NCBI RefSeq assembly: GCF_900163835.1
Contig: NZ_FUKR01000064.1
Location: forward strand, 1-43,618
DNA from: Mycetocola reblochoni REB411
GTDB taxonomy: Bacteria; Actinomycetota; Actinomycetes; Actinomycetales; Microbacteriaceae
Reading direction: 5' to 3'
Length of the DNA: 43,618 nucleotides
Part shown: piece by piece, positions 36,302 through 43,618 of the stretch
Layout of the letters: each line of letters begins with the position of its first letter
Position numbering within the stretch: position 1 is the stretch's first letter
The notes under the pieces: model-generated
Seen by the model: only the letters and a program-made list of their open reading frames with translations
Databases searched by the model: none
Told to the model about the DNA's origin: nothing
Program-made: the position numbers and the translations under genes

Positions 36302-36320
36302 CTGACTAGTCTGCCCGGGA
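36278..36320. promoter_or_regulatory. 12-bp perfect inverted repeat over the fabD start
   Basis: TCCCGGGCAGAC (36278-36289) and GTCTGCCCGGGA (36309-36320) are exact inverted copies with 19 bases between them, and the fabD GTG (36299-36301) lies in the gap. In the minus-strand direction a further ATCCCGG lies just upstream of the outer arm (complement of 36324-36330). Half of the repeat is fabD coding sequence. It may be an operator, or an RNA hairpin that holds the start codon in its loop. Confidence 0.65.
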
Positions 36321-36405
36321 TGGGCCGGGATGCCGTGCACATTTTCTCCAACACGGGGAAGGAGCTTTGTTCTCGGGGCTACAAGAGGGAGCGTGCGGAC
36401 GGCGG

Positions 36406-37626
36406 CTACCGCTTGGCCTGCCGCGATGCCGGACGGGCGCGCTCGTGGTCGGCGATCGAGCCGAGGATGAGCGCGGACTGCAGGATGAGCGCCTCGCGCG
36501 CCCCCGTCGCATCCCAGCCGATCACGTCGGACACCCGCTTGAGCCGGTACCTGACCGTGTTCGGGTGCACGAAGAGCTCGCGTGCCGTCGCCTCCAGTGA
36601 GCGCCCGTTGTCCAGATACGCCCACAGGGTGAGGACCAGGTCGGACGAGTGCGCCTGAAGGGGGCGGTAGATGCGGTCGACCAGGGTGGTCCGCGCCTGG
36701 GCGTCCCCGACGAGCGCGCGCTCGGGAAGCAGATCGTTCGCGTGCACCGGGCGCGGCGCGTTGCGCCAGGCGTGCGCCACGGCGAAGCCGGCCAGCGCGG
36801 AGCGCGCGCTGCTCGACGCGTCGACGAGGCTGGGAACGGTGTGCCCGAGCACGAGGAAGCCGTCGCCGAAGCCCCGCTCCAGTGCAGCGGCGATCTCCAT
36901 GAACCCCGGGCCAGGGGCGGCGCCGTCGGACTCCTCGTCGTCGTCGCCGTCGGGGGCGTCCGCCTCCGCGCGGCCGATGACGAGCACGAGCCGCTTGCCC
37001 TGGACACCGATCAGCACGTCAGCCTTCATGTGCCTCGACGTGCGGCGGAGCTGGTCGACGTCGAGCTGGGGAGGGGTCGTGCCCACGAGCACAGCGACCT
37101 CGCCGTGGCCGTGCCAGCCGAGCGCGGCGATCCGGCTCGGCAGCTCGTCGTCCGTCTCTCCCGAGAGGATCGAGTCCACGACGAGGGCCTCGAGCCGAGC
37201 ATCCCACAGCCCCCTCGCCTCCGCCGCTCTGGCGTAGACGTCGGCGGCGGAGAAGGCGATCTCCCTGGAGTACAGCAGCACCGCCTCGCGCAGCTCCTCG
37301 CTGACGCCGGAGACTCGCTCCTCGAAGACCTCGACCGTCACGCGGATCAGCTGGAGCGTCTGCTGCAGGCTGACGCTGCGCAGCAGCTCCCGCGGCGCCG
37401 CGGCGAAGACGTCAGCCGCGATCCAGGGTGTCGCCTTCGGGTCGTCGTACCACGCGATGAACGAGGTGATCCCCGCCTGGGCCACCAGGCCGACGGCACT
37501 GCGCCGGCCCGGTGGCATGTCGGAGTACCAGGGGAGCTCCGTCTCCAGTCGCTTCACCGTGAGCGTCGAGAGCTCACCGGAGATGCGCCGGAGCCAGTCG
37601 AGCGTCTCCGCTTTGCTTCGCGGCAC
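36406..37626 (-). CDS. fasR: FasR-like PucR-family regulator
   Basis: 406-residue regulator with a C-terminal PucR-type helix-turn-helix: TLWAYLDNGRSLEATARELF and HPNTVRYRLKRV at about residues 340-385. The long N-terminal part has no recognised ligand domain. In Streptomyces coelicolor FasR lies directly upstream of fabD and activates the fabD-fabH-acpP-fabF operon, and this gene has the same class and place. The GTG start is six bases after the aceE stop. An acidic insertion ADAPDGDDDEESDG lies near residue 230. Regulation of fabD is inferred from synteny. Confidence 0.88.
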   Translation of the reverse strand: MPRSKAETLDWLRRISGELSTLTVKRLETELPWYSDMPPGRRSAVGLVAQAGITSFIAWYDDPKATPWIAADVFAAAPRELLRSVSLQQTLQLIRVTVEVFEERVSGVSEELREAVLLYSREIAFSAADVYARAAEARGLWDARLEALVVDSILSGETDDELPSRIAALGWHGHGEVAVLVGTTPPQLDVDQLRRTSRHMKADVLIGVQGKRLVLVIGRAEADAPDGDDDEESDGAAPGPGFMEIAAALERGFGDGFLVLGHTVPSLVDASSSARSALAGFAVAHAWRNAPRPVHANDLLPERALVGDAQARTTLVDRIYRPLQAHSSDLVLTLWAYLDNGRSLEATARELFVHPNTVRYRLKRVSDVIGWDATGAREALILQSALILGSIADHERARPASRQAKR

Positions 37627-37632
37627 GACGGA

Positions 37633-40362
37633 CTAGCTCTCGCCCCCGGCGTTGCCGGTGCTCCCCGCGGTGACGTCGTGCAGCTGGTAGTGCTCGATCG
37701 CCTCCTGGGGGATCCCGGCGTCCAGCTCGCCCCGCGCGACGAGCTGCTCCAGGATGCGCACAACGATCGACGGCCCGTCGATCTTGAAGAACCTCCTGGC
37801 CGCCGCGCGCGTGTCGGAGAATCCGAAGTCGTCGGCGCCGAGCGTCGCATAGTCGCCGGGCACGAAGGCACGGATCTGGTCGGGAACGGCGTGCATGAAG
37901 TCCGACACGCCCAGCACGGGACCCGTCGCCTCAGCGAGCTTGTCGCTGAGGTAGGCGGTCTTCGGCTCGGCCTCGGGGTGCAGGAAGTTGTGCTCCTCGG
38001 CGGCGAGACCGTCGCGGCGCAGCTCCGTCCAGCTGGTGACGCTCCAGACGTCGGCGTTCACGCCCCAGTCGTCGCGGAGCAGCTGCTGGGCCTCGAGGGC
38101 CCACGGCACGGCCACGCCGGACGCCAGGATCTGAGCCGACGGCCCCTCGGAGCCGGTGGCGGGCGCGATGCGGTGGATGCCGCGCACGATGCCGTCCACG
38201 TCGACGTCCTCCGGCTCGGCCGGCTGGATGATCGGCTCGTTGTACACCGTGAGGTAGTACATGACGTTCGGGTCCTCGTGCTGGCCGCCGTACATCCGCT
38301 CGATTCCGGCACGGACGATCCGGCCGATCTCGTAGCCGTAGGCCGGGTCGTAGGACACGACCGCCGGGTTCGTCGAGGACAGCAGCAGCGAGTGGCCGTC
38401 GGCGTGCTGCAGGCCCTCGCCCGTCAGCGTGGTCCGGCCCGCGGTGGCACCGAGGAGGAATCCGCGCGCCATCTGGTCGCCCGCGGCCCACAGCGCGTCC
38501 GCCGTGCGCTGGAACCCGAACATCGAGTAGAAGACGTACACGGGGATGAGCGGCTCGCCGTGTGTGGCGTAGCTCGTGCCGAGGTTGGTGAAGGCCGCGG
38601 CCGCGCCCGCCTCGTTGATGCCGACGTGCACGATGTGGCCCTGGGGGCTCTCCTTGTACGCCAGCAGCAGCTCGCGGTCGACGGAGAGGTAGTTCTGCCC
38701 CGAGGGGTTGTAGATCTTCGCGCTCGGGAAGAACGCGTCGATGCCGAACGTCCTCGCCTCGTCGGGGATGACGGGCACGAGCCGCTCGCCGAAGTCCTTC
38801 GAGCGCATCAGGTCCTTGAGCAGCCGGACGAACGCCATCGTCGTGGCGATCTCCTGCGTGCCCGAGCCCTTCTTCGCGATCGCGTAGGCCTTGTCGTCGG
38901 GAAGCGAGATCGCCGTGTGCTTGCTGCGCCGCTCCGGCAGATAGCCGCCGAGCGAGCGCCGCCGCTCGTGCAGGTACTGGATCGCCTCGTCATCGTCGGA
39001 CGGCTTGAAGTACGGCGGCTGGTAGGGGTTCTCCTCGAGCTGCGCGTCCGTGATCGGCACGTGCATCTGGTCGCGGAAGGCCTTGAGGTCCTCCAGCGTC
39101 ATCTTCTTCATCTGGTGCGTCGCGTTGCGGCCCTCGAAGTGCGGACCCAGGCCGTAGCCCTTGATGGTGTGGGCGAGGATGACCGTCGGCTGACCCTTGT
39201 GCTCGCTCGCGGCCTTGAAGGCGGCGTAGACCTTGCGGTAGTCGTGGCCGCCGCGCTTGAGGTTCCAGATCTGCTCGTCGCTGTAGCCCTCGACCAGCTT
39301 CAGCGCACGCTCGTCGCGGCCGAAGAAGTTCTCGCGGACGAAGGCGCCGTTCTCAGCCTTGTAGGTCTGGAAGTCGCCATCGGGGGTCGTGTTCATCAGG
39401 TTGAGCAGCGCGCCCTCGTCGTCGCGGGCGAGCAGGTCGTCCCACTCGCGGCCCCAGACGACCTTGATGACGTTCCAGCCGGCGCCGCGGAAGAAGCTCT
39501 CCAGCTCCTGGATGATCTTGCCGTTGCCGCGCACCGGGCCATCGAGGCGCTGCAGGTTGCAGTTGATCACGAAGTTGAGGTTGTCCAGGCCCTCGTTGGC
39601 GGCCACCTGGAGCTGACCGCGGGACTCGACCTCGTCCATCTCGCCGTCGCCGAGGAACGCCCAGACCTGCTGCTCGCTGGTGTCCTTGATGCCGCGGTTC
39701 TGCAGGTAGCGGTTCGTCTGCGCCTGGTAGATCGCGTTGATCGGGCCGAGGCCCATGGACACGGTCGGGAACTGCCAGAACTCGGGCATGAGCCGCGGGT
39801 GCGGGTACGAGCTGAGACCGCCGTCGTTGCGGGACTTCTCCTGGCGGAAGCCGTCCAGCTGGTGCTCGCTGAGCCGGCCCTCGAGGTAGGCGCGGGCGTA
39901 GGTGCCGGGGGAGGCGTGGCCCTGGATGAAGACCTGATCGCCGCCGGAGGGGTGGTCCTGGCCGCGGAAGAAGTGGTTGAAGCCGACCTCGTACAGCGCG
40001 GCGGAGGAGGCATAGGTGGAGATGTGTCCGCCGACGCCGATGCCGGGCCGCTGCGCGCGGTGGACGGTGATGGCCGCGTTCCAGCGGATCCACGCCCGGT
40101 AGCGGCGCTCCAGCTCCTCGTCGCCGGGGAACGCCGGTTCGTTCTCGGGCGCGATGGTGTTGACGTAGTCGGTCGTCGGGACCATCGGGATGCCCAGGTG
40201 CAGTTCGCGGGAGCGCTTCAGCAGGCTGAGCACGATCTCGCGTGCGCGCTGGCGACCGTGCTGCTGCACCAGGCCGTCGAGGGACTCACGCCACTCGGCG
40301 GTCTCCTGGGGGTCGGAGTCATTGTTGCTGACCGAGTACGGGTCCTGGTCGTTTACAGTCAC
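37633..40362 (-). CDS. aceE: Pyruvate dehydrogenase E1 component (homodimeric)
   Basis: 909-residue thiamine-diphosphate enzyme that decarboxylates pyruvate and passes the acetyl group to E2 for acetyl-CoA. The ThDP motif runs from GDGEMDEVE to [11 protein letters not shown]. Upstream [24 protein letters not shown] and the transketolase-like part with [18 protein letters not shown] are typical. It is the AceE single-chain form, not E1-alpha/beta. The GTG start has AAAGG six bases upstream. E2 and E3 are not in the window. Location before fasR-fabD is usual in actinobacteria and links acetyl-CoA supply to lipid synthesis. Confidence 0.97.
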   Translation of the reverse strand: MTVNDQDPYSVSNNDSDPQETAEWRESLDGLVQQHGRQRAREIVLSLLKRSRELHLGIPMVPTTDYVNTIAPENEPAFPGDEELERRYRAWIRWNAAITVHRAQRPGIGVGGHISTYASSAALYEVGFNHFFRGQDHPSGGDQVFIQGHASPGTYARAYLEGRLSEHQLDGFRQEKSRNDGGLSSYPHPRLMPEFWQFPTVSMGLGPINAIYQAQTNRYLQNRGIKDTSEQQVWAFLGDGEMDEVESRGQLQVAANEGLDNLNFVINCNLQRLDGPVRGNGKIIQELESFFRGAGWNVIKVVWGREWDDLLARDDEGALLNLMNTTPDGDFQTYKAENGAFVRENFFGRDERALKLVEGYSDEQIWNLKRGGHDYRKVYAAFKAASEHKGQPTVILAHTIKGYGLGPHFEGRNATHQMKKMTLEDLKAFRDQMHVPITDAQLEENPYQPPYFKPSDDDEAIQYLHERRRSLGGYLPERRSKHTAISLPDDKAYAIAKKGSGTQEIATTMAFVRLLKDLMRSKDFGERLVPVIPDEARTFGIDAFFPSAKIYNPSGQNYLSVDRELLLAYKESPQGHIVHVGINEAGAAAAFTNLGTSYATHGEPLIPVYVFYSMFGFQRTADALWAAGDQMARGFLLGATAGRTTLTGEGLQHADGHSLLLSSTNPAVVSYDPAYGYEIGRIVRAGIERMYGGQHEDPNVMYYLTVYNEPIIQPAEPEDVDVDGIVRGIHRIAPATGSEGPSAQILASGVAVPWALEAQQLLRDDWGVNADVWSVTSWTELRRDGLAAEEHNFLHPEAEPKTAYLSDKLAEATGPVLGVSDFMHAVPDQIRAFVPGDYATLGADDFGFSDTRAAARRFFKIDGPSIVVRILEQLVARGELDAGIPQEAIEHYQLHDVTAGSTGNAGGES

Positions 40363-40487
40363 CGTCGACCTTTCTCTCTGGGGCAGATCGTGCCCGTGTG
40401 CGGTGCCGACGCCGGTGCGTGGGCACGAGACGGTGCCTGTCGAGCACCACCGTTCAGCCTATCTTCTCCGTCGGCCAGTATTCGACC

Positions 40488-40516
40488 TTGGCGGCGCGTT
40501 GCACCGGGTTTAGGAT
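40488..40516 (+). promoter_or_regulatory. Putative promoter of the peroxiredoxin gene
   Basis: TTGGCG (40488-40493) and TAGGAT (40511-40516) are 17 bases apart, a good promoter match. The transcript would begin near 40523 with a leader of about 48 bases, ending in the ribosome-binding site GGAGGA. Confidence 0.6.
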
Positions 40517-40570
40517 GGCGGCTGGCCCGCAACCCCTGGCCACCACACACGCCCCACACGGAGGACCCCC

Positions 40571-41047
40571 TTGGCTCTGGAAAACGCCACCCAGGCACCC
40601 GACTTCGAGCTGCGGAACCAGTTCGGTCAAAGCGTCACCCTCAGCGGATTCCGCGGGACCGGAGCGGTCGCACTGGTGTTCTTCCCTCTGGCGTTCTCCG
40701 GCATCTGCACGGGGGAGCTGTGCGCCCTCCAGGACAACCTGGCCGAGTTCGAGGAGGCAGGCGTCACGGTCGTCGGCATCAGCGTCGACTCCAAGCACAC
40801 GCTGCGCGCGTGGGCGGAGGAGCAGGGGTACAGCTTCGACCTGCTCGCTGACTTCTGGCCGCACGGCGCCGTCGCGAAGGAGTACGGGGTGTTCCTCGAG
40901 GACAGGGGCGTGGCCAACCGCGCCACCTTCCTGATCGACACGGACGGTGTCATCAGGGCGAGCTTCATCACGGCCCCGGGCGAGGCGCGCCAGATGGACG
41001 CCTACCGCCAGGCCGTCGCCGAACTGCGCGAGGTCGCGGCGGTCTGA
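40571..41047 (+). CDS. ahpE: AhpE-like peroxiredoxin with Bcp-type second cysteine
   Basis: 158-residue thiol peroxidase that reduces hydroperoxides. APDFELRNQFGQ, LVFFPLAFSGICTGEL with peroxidatic C46, and DFWPHGAVAKEYGV follow M. tuberculosis AhpE as I recall it. AhpE is a 1-Cys enzyme; here a second Cys, C51, lies five residues after C46, the spacing of the resolving Cys in Bcp/PrxQ. A disulfide between them is possible. The TTG start has GGAGGA five bases upstream. It is divergent from aceE. Confidence 0.92.
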   Translation: MALENATQAPDFELRNQFGQSVTLSGFRGTGAVALVFFPLAFSGICTGELCALQDNLAEFEEAGVTVVGISVDSKHTLRAWAEEQGYSFDLLADFWPHGAVAKEYGVFLEDRGVANRATFLIDTDGVIRASFITAPGEARQMDAYRQAVAELREVAAV

Positions 41048-41138
41048 GTCCCGTCGCCGCTCCACCGCGGTGCCGCGGCTTCGGGGAGGGCCGGACGACG
41101 GCGAGCCCGGGCGGCCGGGGGCCGGTGCAGCCAGGGGT

Positions 41139-41186
41139 CAGTGCTGCCCGGGGTCAGTGCTGCCCGGGGTCAGTGTTGCCCGGGGT
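41139..41186. repeat. 16-bp tandem repeat, three copies
   Basis: CAGTGCTGCCCGGGGT occurs at 41139-41154 and 41155-41170, and with one change at 41171-41186. A decayed copy lies at 41125-41138. The last unit encodes the C-terminal residues and stop of the minus-strand luxR-type gene. The unit is not a multiple of three, and each copy carries TCA, a stop on that strand in a shifting frame. Confidence 0.85.
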
Positions 41187-42738
41187 CGTCGACGATCCCG
41201 AGGCGCCGGATGAGGTCGCGCGCCTCCGCCCTGGTCGTGACGCCGAGCTTGCGGTAGACCGACTTCAGCTGCGTCTTCACGGTGTTCACCGACACGCTGA
41301 GACGCAGCGCCGACTCGGGCACCGTTCGGTCGGTCACGATCGAGTGGGCCACGGCCAGCTCGCGGGGGGACAGTCGCACGACCGCGGTGTCGGGCACGAC
41401 GGAGACGACCCCGTCGCAGGCTGCGACGTAGGCGTCACGGAGCGGAACGCTCACCGAGGGGGCCAGCGCGCTCAGCACCCGTGACGGCACCAGCGTGAAC
41501 ATCCGGGGGCGGCGCCCGTGGACGAGCACCGCGGCGAGGGCGTCGGCCCGGTCGGGGACGTGCCCGAGCTCGACGGCGATCCAGGCCCGCAGCAGCGAGA
41601 GCTCTTCACGCGTCGTGAGCGGGAGGTCCGGGTCGTGCCGGATGTGCGCCACCTCCTGTTCGGCGCGCCGGGCGCCGCCACTGACGACGGCGAGGCGGAG
41701 GCGGGCGATCGCGGTGAGTCTGCCCTGGTGCGTGCTCTGCTCGGCGATCCGCCGCGCCGCGCCGTACTCTCCGGAGCACACGGCCGCGTCGATGCAGCCC
41801 GCGTCGAGGGCGTCGATCGCGAGCGGCGACATCGCCGTCGCTCGGGAGGTGCGCAGCAGTCGGGCCCACTCGGCGACCGTGCCGGGCGACAGTCGTGCGA
41901 GCGCGCGCCTGGTCTCGATGATGAAGCGGATCGGCCAGAGCTCGTTGAGGGTGTCCATCGCCATCGCGAAGCCGGTATCAGGCAGCCCGACGACGGGGTC
42001 GCGCTCGACGGCCATGAGGTCGCGGGCCATGTTCTCGGCGTCGTGCATGACGGCGCGCATGATCGGTGTCGGCTCCGGCATTGCCGCGCAGGCCGCGAGC
42101 GACGCCCTGGTCACGCCCTCGTTGCCGCGCAGCGCATGGACGAGCGCGAGCTTGGCCGTCGCCTCCCGCGTGAGGATGGTGTTCCCGATGGCGATGGCGA
42201 TCTGCCTGGCCGCCTCGAAGTCGGCGACGGCGGTGGAGCTGTGCGACATGAGGATCGCCGTGACGCCGCAGTGCAGCAGGGCGAGGGACTGGAGCGAGGG
42301 GGAGACCTCGTCACCGGGACGCCGGCCCTGCGCGAGGATGCTGCGGATCAGATGGGCGGCCGCGTCCGCGTCGGCGAAGTCGCCGTGGAGACGGTGTCGG
42401 AGCATCTTGTCGAACACGTCGGCGACGCGATGAGCGCGTCCCGGCGGGGCGCTCCGCTCACCCGTGCCGACGCCGGAGGGCGCGATCGCCTCCTGCGGCG
42501 TCAGCAGCACGCAGAGCGCGGCGACCGCGGTCAGCTCCGGATCCGCGCTGATGAGCTCGGGTGGAAGGGCGTTGAGCGCGCGGACCGTCGTCTCTCCATC
42601 CGCGGCGAGCAGGGGCCAGAAGCCCGTGCGGAGGAGCGCGGCCACGGCGTGGTGATCGTCGTCGTGGAGCGCGCTGCGGAGGCTGGTCAGATCACCGCCG
42701 AGGTCGGGTGCGGTGCCTGTCGGGGGGATCGGGGGCAT
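41170..42738 (-). CDS. LuxR-type regulator with helical-repeat N-terminus
   Basis: 522-residue regulator. The last 65 residues are a LuxR helix-turn-helix: LSPRELAVAHSIVTDRTVPE and SVNTVKTQLKSVYRKLGVTTRAEA. The first 450 residues are Ala/Leu-rich helices resembling the TPR-like part of MalT/LAL regulators, but no Walker A or B motif is seen, so the ATPase module of true LAL proteins is missing. No target is known. A TAGAAT -10 box (complement of 42748-42753) lies nine bases before the ATG and no ribosome-binding site is seen. It is next to, but separate from, the surface protein gene. Confidence 0.88.
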   Translation of the reverse strand: MPPIPPTGTAPDLGGDLTSLRSALHDDDHHAVAALLRTGFWPLLAADGETTVRALNALPPELISADPELTAVAALCVLLTPQEAIAPSGVGTGERSAPPGRAHRVADVFDKMLRHRLHGDFADADAAAHLIRSILAQGRRPGDEVSPSLQSLALLHCGVTAILMSHSSTAVADFEAARQIAIAIGNTILTREATAKLALVHALRGNEGVTRASLAACAAMPEPTPIMRAVMHDAENMARDLMAVERDPVVGLPDTGFAMAMDTLNELWPIRFIIETRRALARLSPGTVAEWARLLRTSRATAMSPLAIDALDAGCIDAAVCSGEYGAARRIAEQSTHQGRLTAIARLRLAVVSGGARRAEQEVAHIRHDPDLPLTTREELSLLRAWIAVELGHVPDRADALAAVLVHGRRPRMFTLVPSRVLSALAPSVSVPLRDAYVAACDGVVSVVPDTAVVRLSPRELAVAHSIVTDRTVPESALRLSVSVNTVKTQLKSVYRKLGVTTRAEARDLIRRLGIVDDPGQH

Positions 42739-42859
42739 CTCGGGAGAATTCTATCCGGTGGAGGGGTGAGGGTGGTCGCCGGTCGTGGGTGGTGGATCGC
42801 GGGTGACCGGTGGGGTACGGCGCGTCGGGCCGGCGTCGGACGCGGGCCCGGATACGAGT

Positions 42860-42892
42860 CGGGCGGGCGGGGACCGAATCCCCGCCCGCCCG
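42860..42892 (-). terminator. Terminator of the surface-protein gene
   Basis: A perfect 14-bp stem (42860-42873 with 42879-42892) with loop CCGAA lies 34 bases after the surface-protein stop, read on the minus strand. No T-run. Bases 42739-42926 otherwise hold only the luxR-type promoter. Confidence 0.75.
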
Positions 42893-42926
42893 CGTCACGG
42901 CACACCGGTGGGGCGCCGCGACGGTG

Positions 42927-43618
42927 TCACTCCGTGCGCGAGGCGCGGCGGCGAACCAGGAGTCCGCCGAGCACAGCCGCGGCGGCGAACAGTGCGCCGA
43001 GGAGCACGCCCGTTCCGGCGCCGGTGGAGGCCAGGCCCGCGGCCGAGGACGTGTCGTCCGAGCCCTGGCCGGGCGTTGCCACCGTGGTCGGAACGCTCGA
43101 CGTGGTCGACGGGCTGCTCGGGGCAGGCGTCGCCGGCTCGCTCGGGGTCGGCTCCGGGGTGTCCGTCGCCGGCGGCGTCGTCGGTACGACCGGGGTCGTG
43201 ATGTCGACGTTGAGGGTGCTGGTGGCGGTGAGGCCGTTCTCGTCGGTGACGGTGTAGGACTGCTCGGTCACGGGGCCGGTGTAGTCCTTCTCCGGGGTGA
43301 ACGTCGCGACGACCTCGCCGTCGACGAGCTCGATGCTCCACACGCCCTCGCCGGGGACGGTCGTGCTGGTCTCGCCGTTGTCGAAGGTGACCGAGGTCAG
43401 CGGGCTGTTGCCCGGTGTGGTCTCGGGCCGCAGGGTCGCGGTGGTGTTCGGGTTGATCGTCTCGCTGGCGGGCTCAGCGGCCGGGGGCGCGGTGATCGCG
43501 ACCTCGAGGGTGCCGGACGCGGTCAGCTCGTTGGCGTCGGTGACCGTGTAGGACTGCGACGTGACGGGGCCGGTGTAGTCCTTCTCCGGGGTGAACGTCG
43601 CGACGGGCTGGCCGTCGA
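42927..43618 (-). CDS. Cell-wall-anchored CshA-repeat surface protein (3' part)
   Basis: The reading frame is open from the right window edge to the stop at 42927, about 230 residues of a larger protein whose start is outside. It contains at least one full and one partial repeat of 98 residues with ATFTPEKDYTGPVTxQSYTVTD, resembling CshA-type fibril repeats. Then come a Pro/Thr/Ser-rich spacer of about 50 residues, a sortase-type LASTG motif, a hydrophobic segment (GVLLGALFAAAAVLGGLLV) and the basic tail RRRASRTE. The protein is therefore probably exported, cut by sortase and linked to peptidoglycan. A GTG at 43343 is in frame but internal. Adhesion or matrix function is inferred from the repeat class only. 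Confidence 0.87.
   Translation of the reverse strand, partial: DGQPVATFTPEKDYTGPVTSQSYTVTDANELTASGTLEVAITAPPAAEPASETINPNTTATLRPETTPGNSPLTSVTFDNGETSTTVPGEGVWSIELVDGEVVATFTPEKDYTGPVTEQSYTVTDENGLTATSTLNVDITTPVVPTTPPATDTPEPTPSEPATPAPSSPSTTSSVPTTVATPGQGSDDTSSAAGLASTGAGTGVLLGALFAAAAVLGGLLVRRRASRTE
43252..43618 (-). repeat. 294-bp coding repeat in the surface-protein gene
   Basis: The sequence at 43252-43318 recurs at 43546-43612 with few changes, an offset of 294 bases or exactly 98 codons. Conservation is highest over the stretch encoding TFTPEKDYTGPVT and lower in the remainder. The array continues beyond the window edge. Confidence 0.85.

Noticed and set aside
36649-40851. A 1400-codon open frame on the plus strand, opposite fasR and aceE.
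   Set aside because: It mirrors the codon pattern of aceE on the other strand, has no domain, and would require the 909-residue E1 enzyme to be false. Long antisense frames are expected at this GC content.
41518-43257. A 579-codon plus-strand open frame opposite the LuxR-type gene and the surface-protein tail.
   Set aside because: Low-complexity Arg/Gly/Asp composition and no domain; the minus-strand genes have clear motifs, promoter and terminators.

Overview
The window is a gene-dense, very high-GC stretch of an actinobacterial chromosome. The order rpsT, lepA, hemW, hrcA-dnaJ, rsmE, phoH-ybeY-era, leuA, recO-uppS, dus-dgt-dnaG, together with a separate aceE-fasR-fabD-fabH-acpP-fabF block, the GTG/TTG starts and the many leaderless promoters, is what I would expect from Micrococcales, most likely Microbacteriaceae. 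The family assignment is inference from gene order and protein style. Nearly everything is core housekeeping. I see no prophage, insertion sequence, CRISPR array or restriction island.

Layout. 1-5 kb: rpsT on the minus strand, then lepA, a DUF1990 gene and hemW, overlapping end to start, then a convergent small membrane protein. 5.1-8.1 kb: a heat-shock unit with a CIRCE operator in front of hrcA-dnaJ-rsmE. 8.1-14.3 kb: a translationally coupled run HIT, phoH, ybeY, CNNM-CBS protein, era, then a two-component pair. 14.3-16.2 kb: leuA behind a 17-codon leucine leader peptide and a hairpin. 16.3-25.8 kb: an acidic small protein, a TRIC-type channel divergent from recO-uppS, a DsbA-fold protein, ybaK divergent from dus-dgt, then dnaG and an orphan ABC ATPase. 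25.8-30.5 kb: tRNA-Asn, a cmtR-like metal sensor with a CDF transporter, def divergent from a DMT transporter, a GT4 glycosyltransferase and a CAT-anticodon tRNA. 30.7-32.6 kb: a polyol-type dehydrogenase and a DUF3145 gene. 32.7-40.4 kb, all minus: aceE, fasR and the FAS II genes fabD-fabH-acpP-fabF. 40.5-43.6 kb: an AhpE-like peroxiredoxin, a LuxR-type regulator and the 3' end of a CshA-repeat cell-wall protein.

How the genes work together. The pyruvate dehydrogenase E1 gene stands directly before a FasR-like activator and the FAS II genes, tying acetyl-CoA supply to malonyl loading (FabD), initiation (FabH), carrier (AcpP) and elongation (FabF). phoH, ybeY and era form the usual rRNA/ribosome maturation cluster. 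HrcA and CIRCE control the DnaJ2 chaperone. CmtR controls its downstream metal exporter.

The most interesting signals are regulatory. They are the leuA leader with two mutually exclusive pairings, a perfect 12-bp inverted repeat over the fabD start codon, overlapping divergent leaderless promoters between def and a transporter gene, eight copies of a -10 box at a fixed distance from a start codon, and a small CX4C protein overlapping a DsbA-fold gene. I do not see a clearly novel multi-gene system.
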